From Saprospiraceae bacterium (GTDB lineage Bacteria > Bacteroidota > Bacteroidia > Chitinophagales > Saprospiraceae), in the NCBI GenBank assembly GCA_028282725.1, contig JANQHF010000125.1, positions 1-64,000 of the forward strand: 64,000 nt of DNA. The letters are read 5' to 3'. The notes beneath the pieces were generated by a model. The model had not been told where the DNA came from. It was given only the letters and a program-made list of their open reading frames with translations, and did not search any database. Position numbers and translations under genes: made by a program. Numbering within the stretch: the stretch's first letter is position 1; every line of letters starts with the position of its first letter. Shown here one piece after another: positions 27,831 to 37,087 of the stretch.

Positions 27831-28820
27831 ATGAAGACACAAACTATAGATAAGAGTCAACTTCGAATCATCTTTCTGGGAACACCGGGATTTGCCGTTC
27901 CCACACTGGAGGCCTTGATTCATCACCGATATCAAGTGGTAGCTGTCATCACAGCACCTGATCGTATAGGGGGGCGGGGGCGGAACAAAGTCATCGAATC
28001 AGCCGTAAAAAAATACGCCCTTCAAAAGGGTCTGAAGATACTTCAACCTCCAAATCTCAAAAATGCCACCTTTCTCGATCAATTAAGGAAATTGAATGCC
28101 CATCTACAAATTATTGTAGCATTCAGAATGTTACCTGAAGTAGTATGGAATATGCCACCTTTAGGCACCTACAATCTTCATGCTTCACTATTGCCTGAAT
28201 ACCGTGGTGCAGCACCAATAAACTGGGCGATCATAAATGGAGATGAATATACGGGTGTCACCACCTTTAAATTAAAGCATCAGATAGATACGGGAAATAT
28301 TGCATTTCAACAGAAAGTGGAAATTCAGAGATCCGATTACCTGGATGACGTACACGACCGGCTCAAAGACGTCGGGGCAGACCTTATGATCAGAACAGTC
28401 GATGCGATTTGTGATGGAACACTGAAACTTGAAGAACAAGATAATGAGGGCATTACCAAAGCCCCCAAGATTTATCATGAGGATTGTGAGCTGGATTTTT
28501 CGATGAAGGCGTTTTCCCTATACAACAAAGTCCGGGGTCTGAGTCCTTATCCTGCAGCCTGGACTCATCTTGGTGAGCGTAAAATCAAAATCTACAAAGC
28601 GCAGTATGCTGATCATTTTCATGGAAAACAATCTGGTATCTTCATCACGAACGGAAAGGATTTCTTAGGCATATTATGTACGAATGGAATATTGTTTATT
28701 GAAGAGATTCAAATGGAAGGGTCCAGAAGAATGGAAGTAGCAATGTTTTTAAATGGCTTCGGTCTCAAAAAGAATAGGCTACCATTTCTACTACAAATTG
28801 AATCACCGTGGCAACTGTAA
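27831..28820 (+). CDS. fmt: methionyl-tRNA formyltransferase
   Basis: Formylates the initiator Met-tRNA using 10-formyltetrahydrofolate. At 329 residues it is a normal length. Motifs seen are IIFLGTPGFAVPTLEAL, the formyl-transfer signature YNLHASLLPEYRGAAPINWAIING with the catalytic Asn-His pair, and the Asp-containing TFKLKHQIDTGNI. A C-terminal tRNA-binding domain follows (VRGLSPYPAAWT). It starts at the ATG at 27831. It stands alone on the plus strand; its 3' end overlaps a small predicted membrane-protein frame on the opposite strand. Confidence 0.95.
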   Translation: MKTQTIDKSQLRIIFLGTPGFAVPTLEALIHHRYQVVAVITAPDRIGGRGRNKVIESAVKKYALQKGLKILQPPNLKNATFLDQLRKLNAHLQIIVAFRMLPEVVWNMPPLGTYNLHASLLPEYRGAAPINWAIINGDEYTGVTTFKLKHQIDTGNIAFQQKVEIQRSDYLDDVHDRLKDVGADLMIRTVDAICDGTLKLEEQDNEGITKAPKIYHEDCELDFSMKAFSLYNKVRGLSPYPAAWTHLGERKIKIYKAQYADHFHGKQSGIFITNGKDFLGILCTNGILFIEEIQMEGSRRMEVAMFLNGFGLKKNRLPFLLQIESPWQL

Positions 28821-28974
28821 AACCCTGATCGGCTTCCAGACCCACCAATGCATTCGGATCACTTTCTAAAGTTCCGACATATTGAACAATAGATGTGGAA
28901 AAATAGAATGAGAATAAGAGAAATGCGAGAAAAAGTACGGATAACGAAATCCCCGATTTATTCCTGGTCTTCAT
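28765..28974 (-). CDS. possible small membrane protein
   Basis: A 69-residue frame from an ATG at 28974 with a strongly hydrophobic segment (LSVLFLAFLLFSFYFSTSIVQYV) preceded by basic residues, and a second moderately hydrophobic stretch (TVATVIQFVVEMV). The topology would fit a one- or two-pass inner-membrane peptide. It overlaps the last 56 bp of fmt on the other strand. No family is recognised. About 200 bp of otherwise empty DNA upstream gives room for a promoter. Spurious origin cannot be excluded. Confidence 0.4.
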   Translation of the reverse strand: MKTRNKSGISLSVLFLAFLLFSFYFSTSIVQYVGTLESDPNALVGLEADQGFTVATVIQFVVEMVAYSF

Positions 28975-29076
28975 AGTACGATTTTCAGTAGTCAGAAGTT
29001 GAATCCTTTCACCACTATACTGTATATACGATTAAGGATGTCCAAAAGTTACATTTGGTTGCATAAAAATTTACAG

Positions 29077-30777
29077 TTAGGCAGAAATTGACTTTGGAAT
29101 GCTATCTATGAGTTTTTGAGTATATGCATGTTGAGGATGGTCCATAATCTTGTCGACCCTGCCCTGTTCTACGATCTGTCCACTTTTCATAACGATGACC
29201 CGATCACATAAATAGTGCACCACGGATAAATCATGACTGATAAATATCAAACTCAAACCCAGGTTATTTCGGAGTTTGTCCAAAAGATTAAGGATTTGAG
29301 CCTGTACAGAAACGTCAAGGGCCGATACACATTCGTCACAGATCAGGATTTCCGGTTGTAGAGCAAGAGCCCTTGCTATACATACCCTCTGCCGTTGGCC
29401 ACCTGAAAGCTGGTGTGGAAACCTGGTTTTATAGTCTGACGACAATCCAACTTGTTCAAGAAGTTGATTGATCAATGGTTCCACTTTGCCCGGAGGTGCC
29501 ATCTTATGATATCGTATGGGTTCCCTGATGGCTTGTCCTACTGACATTCTTGGATTCAAAGAACTATATGGATCCTGGAAAATCAATTGGATTTTGGTTC
29601 GGAGAGTTTTATCTGCTGAAAGAATAGAAGGTGTTATTCTCTGTTTTCTAAACGAGATATGACCATGACCCTGTTCCAATAGTCCAGCAATACAGTAAGC
29701 AACCGTGGATTTCCCGGATCCTGACTCACCAACAATGCCCAGGATTTCGCCATTCATGAGCTGAAAAGAAACTCCATCCACTGCCTTGACTACGGATTTC
29801 CTGGAAAATATCGATCGGCGATCCCGATTCTCAAAATGTACCTTAAGTTCATGCACCTCCAAAATCTGCTGCATTTCAGCACCTTCATAGACCTCCCTGG
29901 ATATTTTTTGATAGCTCTTGTCCAATACCGAATCCACAGTGGGTAGCTTGAATCCTTTCGATTCTGATGTCGGTTTGCAGGCTAACAAGGCGCGCGTGTA
30001 GTCATGCCGGGGCTTTTTGAATACATCTGGTAACGATCCTTCTTCAACAATCAATCCCTGAAACATGACCAGTACACGATTGCAGAATGAAGCCACAACG
30101 TCCAAATCATGTGAAATAAAGATCAGTGAGATCCGAAACTTTTGAACGATCTCATCCAACAACCGGATAATTTCCTTTTGAACGGTGACATCAAGTGCTG
30201 TGGTAGGCTCGTCACAAATCAGGATATCCGGCCGGGTAGCAATAGCCATGGCAATATTGATCCTCTGGAGTTGGCCTCCGCTCAACTCATGCGGATAGGA
30301 TTGATAGATCCTGTTGACGTCAGGCAAAGCCACCTGTTCAAACAATTCCATGACATATGCCTTTCGCTCATCTTTGACACCATAATTATGTGTGTCCAAA
30401 ACCTCTTTCACCTGGGGACCACACTTTCTGACAGGGTTCAGAGAACTCATGGGTTCCTGAAAAACAATGGAAATTCTTTTCCCACGAATATCCTGGAGCC
30501 TGCTTTCGGGTAAATTCAGTAACTCTACAGATTGACGATCCGTATCAAAGTGGATTTCACCTGTAGTCCTGTTTGATTTGTTCCCCTTCAACAAATTCAA
30601 AATGGAGAGACATGAAACGGATTTACCCGAACCGGATTCGCCTACAATACCCAACTTTTCCCCCCTCTGAAGCTGAAAGGATATCTTATTTACTGCAGTG
30701 ACTGTTTGATTACTTGATATAAATTCAACGGTCAAGTCATCAACCGAAAGGATTTCTTTTTCTTCCTGCTTTTGCAT
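29077..30777 (-). CDS. peptide-type ABC transporter ATPase with two nucleotide-binding domains
   Basis: A 566-residue DppD-DppF (YejF/GsiA-like) fusion from the ATG at 30777; the longer TTG start at 30786 is unlikely. The first ATPase domain has Walker A GESGSGKSVS, signature LSGGQLQRINIAMA and Walker B ILICDEPTTALD. The second has GESGSGKSTV, LSGGQRQRVCIARAL and ILICDECVSALD. Each ATPase domain is followed by an oligopeptide-type C-terminal extension. Such proteins energise import of oligopeptides, nickel or glutathione. No permease or binding-protein gene is nearby, so the substrate is unknown. Confidence 0.93.
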   Translation of the reverse strand: MQKQEEKEILSVDDLTVEFISSNQTVTAVNKISFQLQRGEKLGIVGESGSGKSVSCLSILNLLKGNKSNRTTGEIHFDTDRQSVELLNLPESRLQDIRGKRISIVFQEPMSSLNPVRKCGPQVKEVLDTHNYGVKDERKAYVMELFEQVALPDVNRIYQSYPHELSGGQLQRINIAMAIATRPDILICDEPTTALDVTVQKEIIRLLDEIVQKFRISLIFISHDLDVVASFCNRVLVMFQGLIVEEGSLPDVFKKPRHDYTRALLACKPTSESKGFKLPTVDSVLDKSYQKISREVYEGAEMQQILEVHELKVHFENRDRRSIFSRKSVVKAVDGVSFQLMNGEILGIVGESGSGKSTVAYCIAGLLEQGHGHISFRKQRITPSILSADKTLRTKIQLIFQDPYSSLNPRMSVGQAIREPIRYHKMAPPGKVEPLINQLLEQVGLSSDYKTRFPHQLSGGQRQRVCIARALALQPEILICDECVSALDVSVQAQILNLLDKLRNNLGLSLIFISHDLSVVHYLCDRVIVMKSGQIVEQGRVDKIMDHPQHAYTQKLIDSIPKSISA

Positions 30778-30907
30778 GTATATCAACCTTTTACCGGTTT
30801 TTTAGATCCGGGATAAACCCCAGTGAATTCTGATCAATTCCTTCATCGCAAGATAAAGTCAAATAATTAAATTGATAATTCGTTTTATTCCTCCCGGATT
30901 CAATAGT

Positions 30908-33900
30908 ATGAAGTCTCGTCTTAAAGCATTCTTTTTTTTCATCATCACTTTGTTGATTTTGTCCATTTTGGTCACGGAGATTTTCGGAGATAAATTAGTC
31001 AACCGAACCATCGATACCCTTTCCGGGAAAATTGAAGCGGACGTGTCGTATGACCATGTGAATGTTCAATTCATACGTTCCTTCCCTTTTTTGACCATAT
31101 CATTCAGGAATTTTGCCATCAGTACCAATAACGATCCGGAAGATCGGCCTTTCTTTACCAGTGAATCGATCAAACTACAATTCGGTCTGAGACAGCTTTT
31201 GCGGCTTCCGGAAAAAATTCGAATTCGCAAAGTAATACTTGATAAAAGTGATCTTCAATTCTTTGTCTCGCGTAATCGGAAAACCAACTACGACATTTTG
31301 AAGGAATCAGCAGAGGAGACCCAGGGTCCAATGGCAGAATTGGTGGTAGATCAATTCAGGATGGAACATAGTCATATGGGCTACAGGAATGAGCCTGATC
31401 AGGTGTCTCTTGAGTTGGAGGACATGACAATGGAAAGTCAGATATTCATGACTCCCGACAGTTCGCAGTTGAAAAGCCAAATAGCGAGCAATGCCAGGGT
31501 TTCGAGCGGGGCTGGCTTGTCCGATTACAGTTTTAGACTTGAGACTAATCCCGTAATCAGGAGTCTCGACTTTTTTCAATCAATATTTGTCGAAGCTCGT
31601 CACTCATTATTAAACGGACTGGAAGTTGACATTGAGGGCTCTTACAATCAAAATGATTCTTCTCAATACAAAGCAAGTTTCAACACTGACACGACAAGCC
31701 TCAAAGAAATGCTGTCTTTGATTCCCGCCATCTACAAAAACAACTATGCATCATTCGCAGGCGAAGGTGAATTTGTTATTTCCGGCATGATTGAGGACAA
31801 TAAAGACGGGAATTACCCCAGATATAATATTTCGATGAGCGGAAATAATGGCGTTGGCTACTACCCGGGTAATAAGTCAAAATTGGAAGTGCATGGTGTT
31901 GATGTACAAATTAAGAATGATGGTTCAAGTGTGCCATTTACCCTGGTAAACATTAGCAATTTGAGGAGCCTGATCAATGATAGTGAGGTAGCGGGTGCGG
32001 TAAAGGTGCAAAGAAATGCTGTGGGGTATGATGTACAATCTGATTTATCCCTGGACTTGAATTTAGAGGACCTGGAAGATTTCCTGTTTGACGATGAACT
32101 TTGGACTATGAGTGGAACCATTGCCGGTTCATTATTGGGGAATGGTACGATTTTAACGGAAAGGGGGACCGGATCAAGATTGAGGGGTATCCGGGTGTCC
32201 ATGCAAGGAGATAAAATCATGTATACCGACAGTGCGCATCAGCTCACCCTAGAAAAATCGATAGCTTCCGGCAATTTACACGAGCTTTCCTTTGAATTGG
32301 ACAAGGTCCACTACAACGATGCTCTTATTTTTGATACAAGGGGTACTCTGAGACATCTGCAACTCTCTCGTGATACGATCTCGCTGACAGGGAATTCTAC
32401 TCTCGATGCAGCTTTAATTGATCTTAATTATTTTACCAGCCAGGTGCCCGACACCACAGCTAAAGAAATAGTCATTCCGAAAATTCAATTAGAGGTCACC
32501 CTGAGTGCAGATAAAATCCACTATTTAGACCATGAAATCTATGAACTGAATGTTGCAGGTGAGTTGAAAAATGTCGACTCAAAATTCAGTTTTAGTATTG
32601 GATCTGTGGCAGGCAACTCGATTACCGGGGATGCTGAATTACATAACTTGCCTGACTATACTATCAATAATGAATTACTTACAGGAAATCTAATTCTGAA
32701 TTCGGAGGACTTCGATCTGAATGCTTTTTCGAGGAGTCAGTCCGGCCAGAATGTCAACAAATCCACTCAAATATTACCCGGGAATTTGGATTTGAACATT
32801 GATTATGATATCCAGGCTATATCATTCGCGGAGATAGAAGTGCTCCAGTCCATAGGGCAAGTGACGCTAACAGAAGGTATGGCTGAATTTTCGAATACCG
32901 GAACATTCCTGGGTGGTCCCATTTCATTTTCCGGTTCATTTTCTGATTGGGAAAATGAATCCTATGGTTTTGGTATGGACTTGAAACTCTCGGGGATCCC
33001 ATTTGCTGAAAGTCTGGAAAAAATGGAACTGTTGCGGGAGATGATTCCCATTGAAAAAATTATTCAAGGTCAATATTCTGCAGAATTGAATTGGTCATCG
33101 CGTCTTGACTCCACCTTTTTTCCAATTATACCTTCTGTAAGTGCATTTGGATTTATCCAAACGGCGAATGGTCGAATCGCCGGACAAATCCCATTTGCAG
33201 ATTATCTACACAAAATTGTGACGTTCAGAGAAAAAGATATTTTGCGCATCGCAGATACAAAAAAATACTTTGTCATCGAGGACGGCAGTATCGTGATCAA
33301 AGATCTGAAAGCTGAATTGGACGGCATCAAAATCACTATGTCCGGAATGCATGGTTTTGATCAAACTATGAATTATACGATCAATACCTTAATACCCGGA
33401 TCAAAGGTCAGAATGGATGAATTGATCCGTATTTACGGTACTGGTTTCGACATTCACGAGCTTGTTACTAATGCGCGGCAAAATTTTGATTTGGATCTGA
33501 CGGTCAGAATGAGTGGTACAACGATTGCCCCTGCATTTGACATGCATGCTCTGAAATTAATGCACGGAGGAGAGGAAGTGGGTGTTCAAAGCACTGTCGA
33601 GGATGTGTTGAAAGAGCAACAGGATTCTATAGAGAAACAAATTATTGATACCCTTTCAATTGTGAGAGACACCATTGCCGGTTTGATCGATAGCGTGACG
33701 ACAGTTCTATCCGACGAGATTGAACAGTCGAAGGCTCAATTGGATTCTACAATCATCTCACTGGAAGATCTTATCCGGGAAAAAGAAGAAGAAATCAAAG
33801 AAGAGGGAAATGTGTTGCTCGATAGCCTGCGAACCGGCAATATTGATAGTCTGCAAAACAGGATCGAAGATTTGTTCAAACGGAAAATCAGTGAACTCGA

Positions 33901-33964
33901 CAGTGTAAGAAAGAATCTTCCGGTAAGAGAAGGTAAAGGATCAAAAGAAAGAAATAAGGAGTGA
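30908..33964 (+). CDS. AsmA-family envelope protein
   Basis: Protein of 1018 residues from the ATG at 30908; the upstream TTG at 30872 is less likely. An N-terminal TM anchor (KAFFFFIITLLILSILV) is followed by an AsmA N-terminal motif (VNVQFIRSFPFLTISFRNFAIS). A long beta-rich, groove-forming-type body ends in an AsmA C-terminal region around residues 770-880 (SGMHGFDQTMNYTINTLIPG). The last ~110 residues are charged and helical, probably coiled coil (LIREKEEEIKEEG). AsmA-like proteins are implicated in moving phospholipids between inner and outer membranes. It stands alone; transcription would run into the trp leader region 44 bp downstream. Confidence 0.85.
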   Translation: MKSRLKAFFFFIITLLILSILVTEIFGDKLVNRTIDTLSGKIEADVSYDHVNVQFIRSFPFLTISFRNFAISTNNDPEDRPFFTSESIKLQFGLRQLLRLPEKIRIRKVILDKSDLQFFVSRNRKTNYDILKESAEETQGPMAELVVDQFRMEHSHMGYRNEPDQVSLELEDMTMESQIFMTPDSSQLKSQIASNARVSSGAGLSDYSFRLETNPVIRSLDFFQSIFVEARHSLLNGLEVDIEGSYNQNDSSQYKASFNTDTTSLKEMLSLIPAIYKNNYASFAGEGEFVISGMIEDNKDGNYPRYNISMSGNNGVGYYPGNKSKLEVHGVDVQIKNDGSSVPFTLVNISNLRSLINDSEVAGAVKVQRNAVGYDVQSDLSLDLNLEDLEDFLFDDELWTMSGTIAGSLLGNGTILTERGTGSRLRGIRVSMQGDKIMYTDSAHQLTLEKSIASGNLHELSFELDKVHYNDALIFDTRGTLRHLQLSRDTISLTGNSTLDAALIDLNYFTSQVPDTTAKEIVIPKIQLEVTLSADKIHYLDHEIYELNVAGELKNVDSKFSFSIGSVAGNSITGDAELHNLPDYTINNELLTGNLILNSEDFDLNAFSRSQSGQNVNKSTQILPGNLDLNIDYDIQAISFAEIEVLQSIGQVTLTEGMAEFSNTGTFLGGPISFSGSFSDWENESYGFGMDLKLSGIPFAESLEKMELLREMIPIEKIIQGQYSAELNWSSRLDSTFFPIIPSVSAFGFIQTANGRIAGQIPFADYLHKIVTFREKDILRIADTKKYFVIEDGSIVIKDLKAELDGIKITMSGMHGFDQTMNYTINTLIPGSKVRMDELIRIYGTGFDIHELVTNARQNFDLDLTVRMSGTTIAPAFDMHALKLMHGGEEVGVQSTVEDVLKEQQDSIEKQIIDTLSIVRDTIAGLIDSVTTVLSDEIEQSKAQLDSTIISLEDLIREKEEEIKEEGNVLLDSLRTGNIDSLQNRIEDLFKRKISELDSVRKNLPVREGKGSKERNKE

Positions 33965-33991
33965 AATTCTTATGGATAAATAAGAACAGAC

Positions 33992-33999
33992 TATATTCG
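33992..33999 (+). promoter_or_regulatory. possible -7 element of the trp operon promoter
   Basis: TATATTCG differs at one position from the Bacteroidota -7 consensus TAnnTTTG. It lies 10 bp before the ATG of the trp leader peptide, which is plausible for a very short 5' leader. No clear -33 TTTG was found at the expected spacing, so the call is weak. Confidence 0.3.
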
Positions 34000-34008
34000 T
34001 ACTTGATT

Positions 34009-34074
34009 ATGAACTTTACTTTTAACAATTGGTGGTGGCATATTTCGAATGACCCAGTGTCTGGTTCGAGATAG
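34009..34074 (+). CDS. trpL: trp operon leader peptide with three consecutive Trp codons
   Basis: A 21-codon frame, ATG at 34009 and TAG at 34072, lies between the AsmA-like gene and trpE. It reads MNFTFNNWWWHI to residue 12; the three TGG codons occupy 34030-34038. The first strand of a 9-bp hairpin begins 2 nt after the last TGG, so a ribosome stalled for lack of charged tRNA-Trp would cover it. Three Trp codons in a 21-residue peptide directly upstream of trpE, followed by a terminator, is the classical signature of ribosome-mediated attenuation, known from E. coli trpL. The peptide itself would have no function beyond its translation. Confidence 0.9.
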   Translation: MNFTFNNWWWHISNDPVSGSR

Positions 34075-34130
34075 ATCATCTTTTGTTAAAAATAAAAATG
34101 GCTTGTCGAGATCCGGCAAGCCATTTTTTA
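34041..34130 (+). promoter_or_regulatory. trp attenuator: 1:2 hairpin and intrinsic terminator before trpE
   Basis: Two mutually informative structures follow the Trp codons. Segments 34041-34049 and 34065-34073 form a 9-bp stem (one G-T pair), helped by an inner CCAG/CTGG. Segments 34095-34105 and 34117-34127 form an 11-bp stem (AAAATGGCTTG / CAAGCCATTTT) continued by T residues: an intrinsic terminator ending ~13 nt before the trpE ATG. The terminator loop (34106-34116) is complementary to 34061-34069 in two 4-bp blocks (CTGG with CCGG, TCGA with TCGA), a candidate antiterminator pairing when the ribosome stalls and frees strand 2. Expected logic: low Trp gives stall, antitermination and trpE transcription. 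The terminator itself is certain; the antiterminator pairing is inference. Confidence 0.85.
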
Positions 34131-34140
34131 TTAGTGATAT

Positions 34141-35511
34141 ATGAAGTACAGAACTGATTATGTGAAATTGTTGAGTGACCGGCACACCCTCGTAGGTCTT
34201 TACCTCAAGCTCAGAGATTGTTACAACAGTGTCATGTTGCTGGAAACGTCGACCTATGCAACCAAAGAGGACAGCCTTTCTTTCATCGTATTCAATATTC
34301 AAAACACCATTCAACTACGCAATGGACAACTTGACATTGATGGTCATGTCAAATCCTCCTTTGATATCAGGAAAGAAATGAAGGATTTTATGGGTCGTTT
34401 TGAATTTGAGGCGGCTGAAGAAGTACGTGATTATTCAGCGATCCTAGGTTATTCCGGTTATGACAGTGTTCAGTTTTTCGAAAACATCAGTTTTAGGGAT
34501 GAAAAAATGAGTGAGGATATCCCCTCGCTCAGGTACGATTTTTTCAGACATATGATCGTTTTTGATCATTTCCATGAGCAGATGTACCTCATTGATCACG
34601 TGCCGGAAGGAGGAGATTCACACATAACATCGATCCTGAAAGTCATCAACAACAATGATTTTCAAACTTTCAATTTTGAGTTGATCGGAACCGGTCATAG
34701 CAATATGACAGATGACGAATACATGGATATGGTCACCAGGGGAAAGCAGCATTGTCAAAGAGGAGATGTATTTCAAATTGTCCTTGCCAGGAAGTTTTAC
34801 CAGCAATACAAAGGTGATGACTTCAATGTATACCGCGCCTTGAGATCGATTAATCCAAGTCCATATCTCTTCTATTTTGACTACAATGACTACCGTATTT
34901 TTGGTTCATCACCGGAAGCTCAGCTCGTCGTCAAAAATCGAATTGCAGAAATTCATCCCATTGCAGGCACATTCCGACGGACAGGAGAAGAAGAAACCGA
35001 TACGGCCCTGGCCAGGGAATTACTCTCTGATCCCAAGGAGAATGCCGAACACGTAATGCTGGTAGATTTGGCTCGTAATGACTTGAGTATCAGCACCAAA
35101 AATGTCACAGTCGCTAACTATAAGGAGGTGCAATATTTCAGTCATGTCATCCACCTGGTTTCTAAGGTTACCGGTACGATGAAACCGGATGTCAATACGT
35201 ATGACGTTTTTGCTGACACCTTCCCGGCAGGCACCCTATCAGGAGCTCCCAAGTATAAGGCGATGGAGCTGATCAATACCTATGAAAAAGATGCACGTTC
35301 ATTTTATGGAGGGGGTATCGGACTTTTGTTTTTTAACGGAGATCTGAATCATGCCATCATGATCAGGACCTTCTTAAGTAAGAGGAATACCTTGCTCAGA
35401 CAGGCAGGAGCTGGTATTGTTATCGATTCGAACGAAGAAAAGGAATTACAAGAAGTGAATAATAAATTAGCGGCGCTCAGGACTGCCCTGACCCTGGCAG
35501 AAAAAATATAA
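34141..35511 (+). CDS. trpE: anthranilate synthase component I
   Basis: First enzyme of tryptophan synthesis, converting chorismate and ammonia (from TrpG) to anthranilate. A 456-residue protein with the ADCS/TrpE catalytic region: FQIVLARKF, PSPYLFYFDYNDYRIFGSSPEAQL, IHPIAGTFRRTGEEE, AEHVMLVDLARND, PAGTLSGAPKYKAME and GAGIVIDSNEEKE. Residues 33-36 read LLET at the place of the LLES element that binds feedback Trp in other TrpE proteins, a conservative change. It is the first structural gene after the attenuator and is followed 7 bp later by trpG. Confidence 0.96.
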   Translation: MKYRTDYVKLLSDRHTLVGLYLKLRDCYNSVMLLETSTYATKEDSLSFIVFNIQNTIQLRNGQLDIDGHVKSSFDIRKEMKDFMGRFEFEAAEEVRDYSAILGYSGYDSVQFFENISFRDEKMSEDIPSLRYDFFRHMIVFDHFHEQMYLIDHVPEGGDSHITSILKVINNNDFQTFNFELIGTGHSNMTDDEYMDMVTRGKQHCQRGDVFQIVLARKFYQQYKGDDFNVYRALRSINPSPYLFYFDYNDYRIFGSSPEAQLVVKNRIAEIHPIAGTFRRTGEEETDTALARELLSDPKENAEHVMLVDLARNDLSISTKNVTVANYKEVQYFSHVIHLVSKVTGTMKPDVNTYDVFADTFPAGTLSGAPKYKAMELINTYEKDARSFYGGGIGLLFFNGDLNHAIMIRTFLSKRNTLLRQAGAGIVIDSNEEKELQEVNNKLAALRTALTLAEKI

Positions 35512-35518
35512 CATCGTC

Positions 35519-36088
35519 ATGAATAAGATCCTGGTTATCGACAACTATGACTCATTTACTTACAATCTGGTACACATGATTGAGGCGATAAGAGGACATG
35601 CTGTTGCGGTCTGGAGAAATGATCAGATTGATTATGATACCATTCAGAATTATGAATACATCATTTTATCACCTGGTCCCGGAATACCTGAAGAAGCCGG
35701 TGATTTACTCAGTATCGTCCAACAATATAGCCAACGAGTGAAAATGCTTGGTGTTTGTTTGGGCCACCAGGCGATCGGGGAGGCTTACGGGGCTGAGCTG
35801 CAAAACCTCAGCAAGGTATATCACGGAGTTTCAACCACCATGATCAGGCGTGGTTCTTCTTCGTTGCTTGAAGGCCTGGACGATCGCTTTGATGGAGGAC
35901 GGTACCACTCCTGGGTCATCAGGAAAAATACGCTGCCTGAGGAATTTGCAGTGACCTCAACGGATGAACACGGTGAGATCATGAGTTTCAGACACAGGAA
36001 TCATGACTTGTATGGAGTTCAATTTCACCCGGAATCCATTCTGACACCGATGGGTGAAAGGATATTAATGAACTTTTTGAATTTGTAG
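35519..36088 (+). CDS. trpG: anthranilate synthase component II (glutamine amidotransferase)
   Basis: Supplies ammonia from glutamine to TrpE. A 189-residue class I glutamine amidotransferase: DNYDSFTYNLVH at the N-terminus, oxyanion-type SPGPGIPEEAG, the nucleophile in GVCLGHQAIGEAYG (Cys80), and the His-Glu pair in VQFHPESILTP. It is a stand-alone subunit, not fused to TrpD. It starts 7 bp after trpE and ends 3 bp before trpD. In some bacteria the same subunit also serves PabB; no pabB is visible here. Confidence 0.95.
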   Translation: MNKILVIDNYDSFTYNLVHMIEAIRGHAVAVWRNDQIDYDTIQNYEYIILSPGPGIPEEAGDLLSIVQQYSQRVKMLGVCLGHQAIGEAYGAELQNLSKVYHGVSTTMIRRGSSSLLEGLDDRFDGGRYHSWVIRKNTLPEEFAVTSTDEHGEIMSFRHRNHDLYGVQFHPESILTPMGERILMNFLNL

Positions 36089-36091
36089 TCG

Positions 36092-37081
36092 ATGAAAGAA
36101 ATTTTAGAGCGACTAACCAATCATGAGATCTTATCGAGATCAGAGTGTGCGGACACCTTAAAAGGAATTACTGAAGGGAAATTCAACGATGCCCGGATTG
36201 CCGCTTTTATGACAGCATTCCGGATGCGGGGTATACGATCCGAAGAATTGAATGGATTCAGAGATGCTCTGATGGAACTATGCATCAAAGTGGACGTACG
36301 GGGAATGCCTTCCATAGATGTTTGCGGAACCGGGGGCGATGGTAAGAATACGTTCAACATTTCGACCCTTTCGGCCCTCGTAGTCGCAGGCGCCGGACAT
36401 AAAGTCGTGAAACACGGGAACAAGAGCGTTTCTTCTAAATGTGGTTCATCTGATGTGCTGCAGAGTCTTGGGTATGAATTCACAAATAATGAAGATGAAC
36501 TTCTCGATCAACTGGATCGAACAAATCTATGCTTTTTACATGCTCCGCTATTTCATCCCGCTTTGAAATCCGTGGGATCGATTAGAAAAAATCTGGGAAT
36601 CAAAACATTCTTTAATATGTTGGGTCCCCTGGTAAATCCATGTTCACCTTCTCACCAGATGGTGGGTGTTTTCAGTCTGAAGTTGATGAGGCTTTATCAT
36701 GAAATTTTTGATGACCTTGGGCACAAATATGCAATCGTCCACGGTTTGAATGGATTTGATGAAATTTCTCTGACGGATGAAACCAAAGTGGTCTCTTCCA
36801 ACAATGGGACGTACTTATTCCGGTCAGGAGATCTTGGCTTGCCCGTTTATCAATTGGACGATTTATATGGTGGAAGTACAGTGGATGAATCCAGGGAAAT
36901 ACTTCTGAACGTGCTGAACAATGAAGCTTCGGAAGCACAGACCAATGTCGTCCTGGCCAACAGTGCGCTGGCCATTGATTGCTTCAATGAGGAACCGGAC
37001 CTGGAGGGAAGTTTTGCTGCTGCAAAAGAGAGCCTTGAGAGTGGAAGAGCACTTTCTGTTTTAAAAAGTCTTATGAAATAA
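36092..37081 (+). CDS. trpD: anthranilate phosphoribosyltransferase
   Basis: Transfers phosphoribose from PRPP to anthranilate. A 329-residue protein with an N-terminal helical domain, then the PRPP-binding CGTGGDGKNTFNIST, the anthranilate/PRPP segment VVKHGNKSVSSKCGSSDVLQ, and FFNMLGPLVNPCSP. Length and motifs are complete. It lies between trpG (3 bp gap) and trpC (6 bp gap) in the trp operon. Confidence 0.95.
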   Translation: MKEILERLTNHEILSRSECADTLKGITEGKFNDARIAAFMTAFRMRGIRSEELNGFRDALMELCIKVDVRGMPSIDVCGTGGDGKNTFNISTLSALVVAGAGHKVVKHGNKSVSSKCGSSDVLQSLGYEFTNNEDELLDQLDRTNLCFLHAPLFHPALKSVGSIRKNLGIKTFFNMLGPLVNPCSPSHQMVGVFSLKLMRLYHEIFDDLGHKYAIVHGLNGFDEISLTDETKVVSSNNGTYLFRSGDLGLPVYQLDDLYGGSTVDESREILLNVLNNEASEAQTNVVLANSALAIDCFNEEPDLEGSFAAAKESLESGRALSVLKSLMK

Positions 37082-37087
37082 AGGAAG

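Noticed and set aside
27687-27935. Minus-strand frame of 82 codons across the fmt start
   Set aside because: It overlaps the clear 5' end of fmt and the divergent intergenic region, and shows no coding features.
34095-34130. Considered as the plain terminator of the AsmA-like gene
   Set aside because: A leader peptide with three Trp codons and a competing hairpin precede it, and trpE starts only ~13 nt later, so attenuation explains it better. It may still also stop read-through from upstream.
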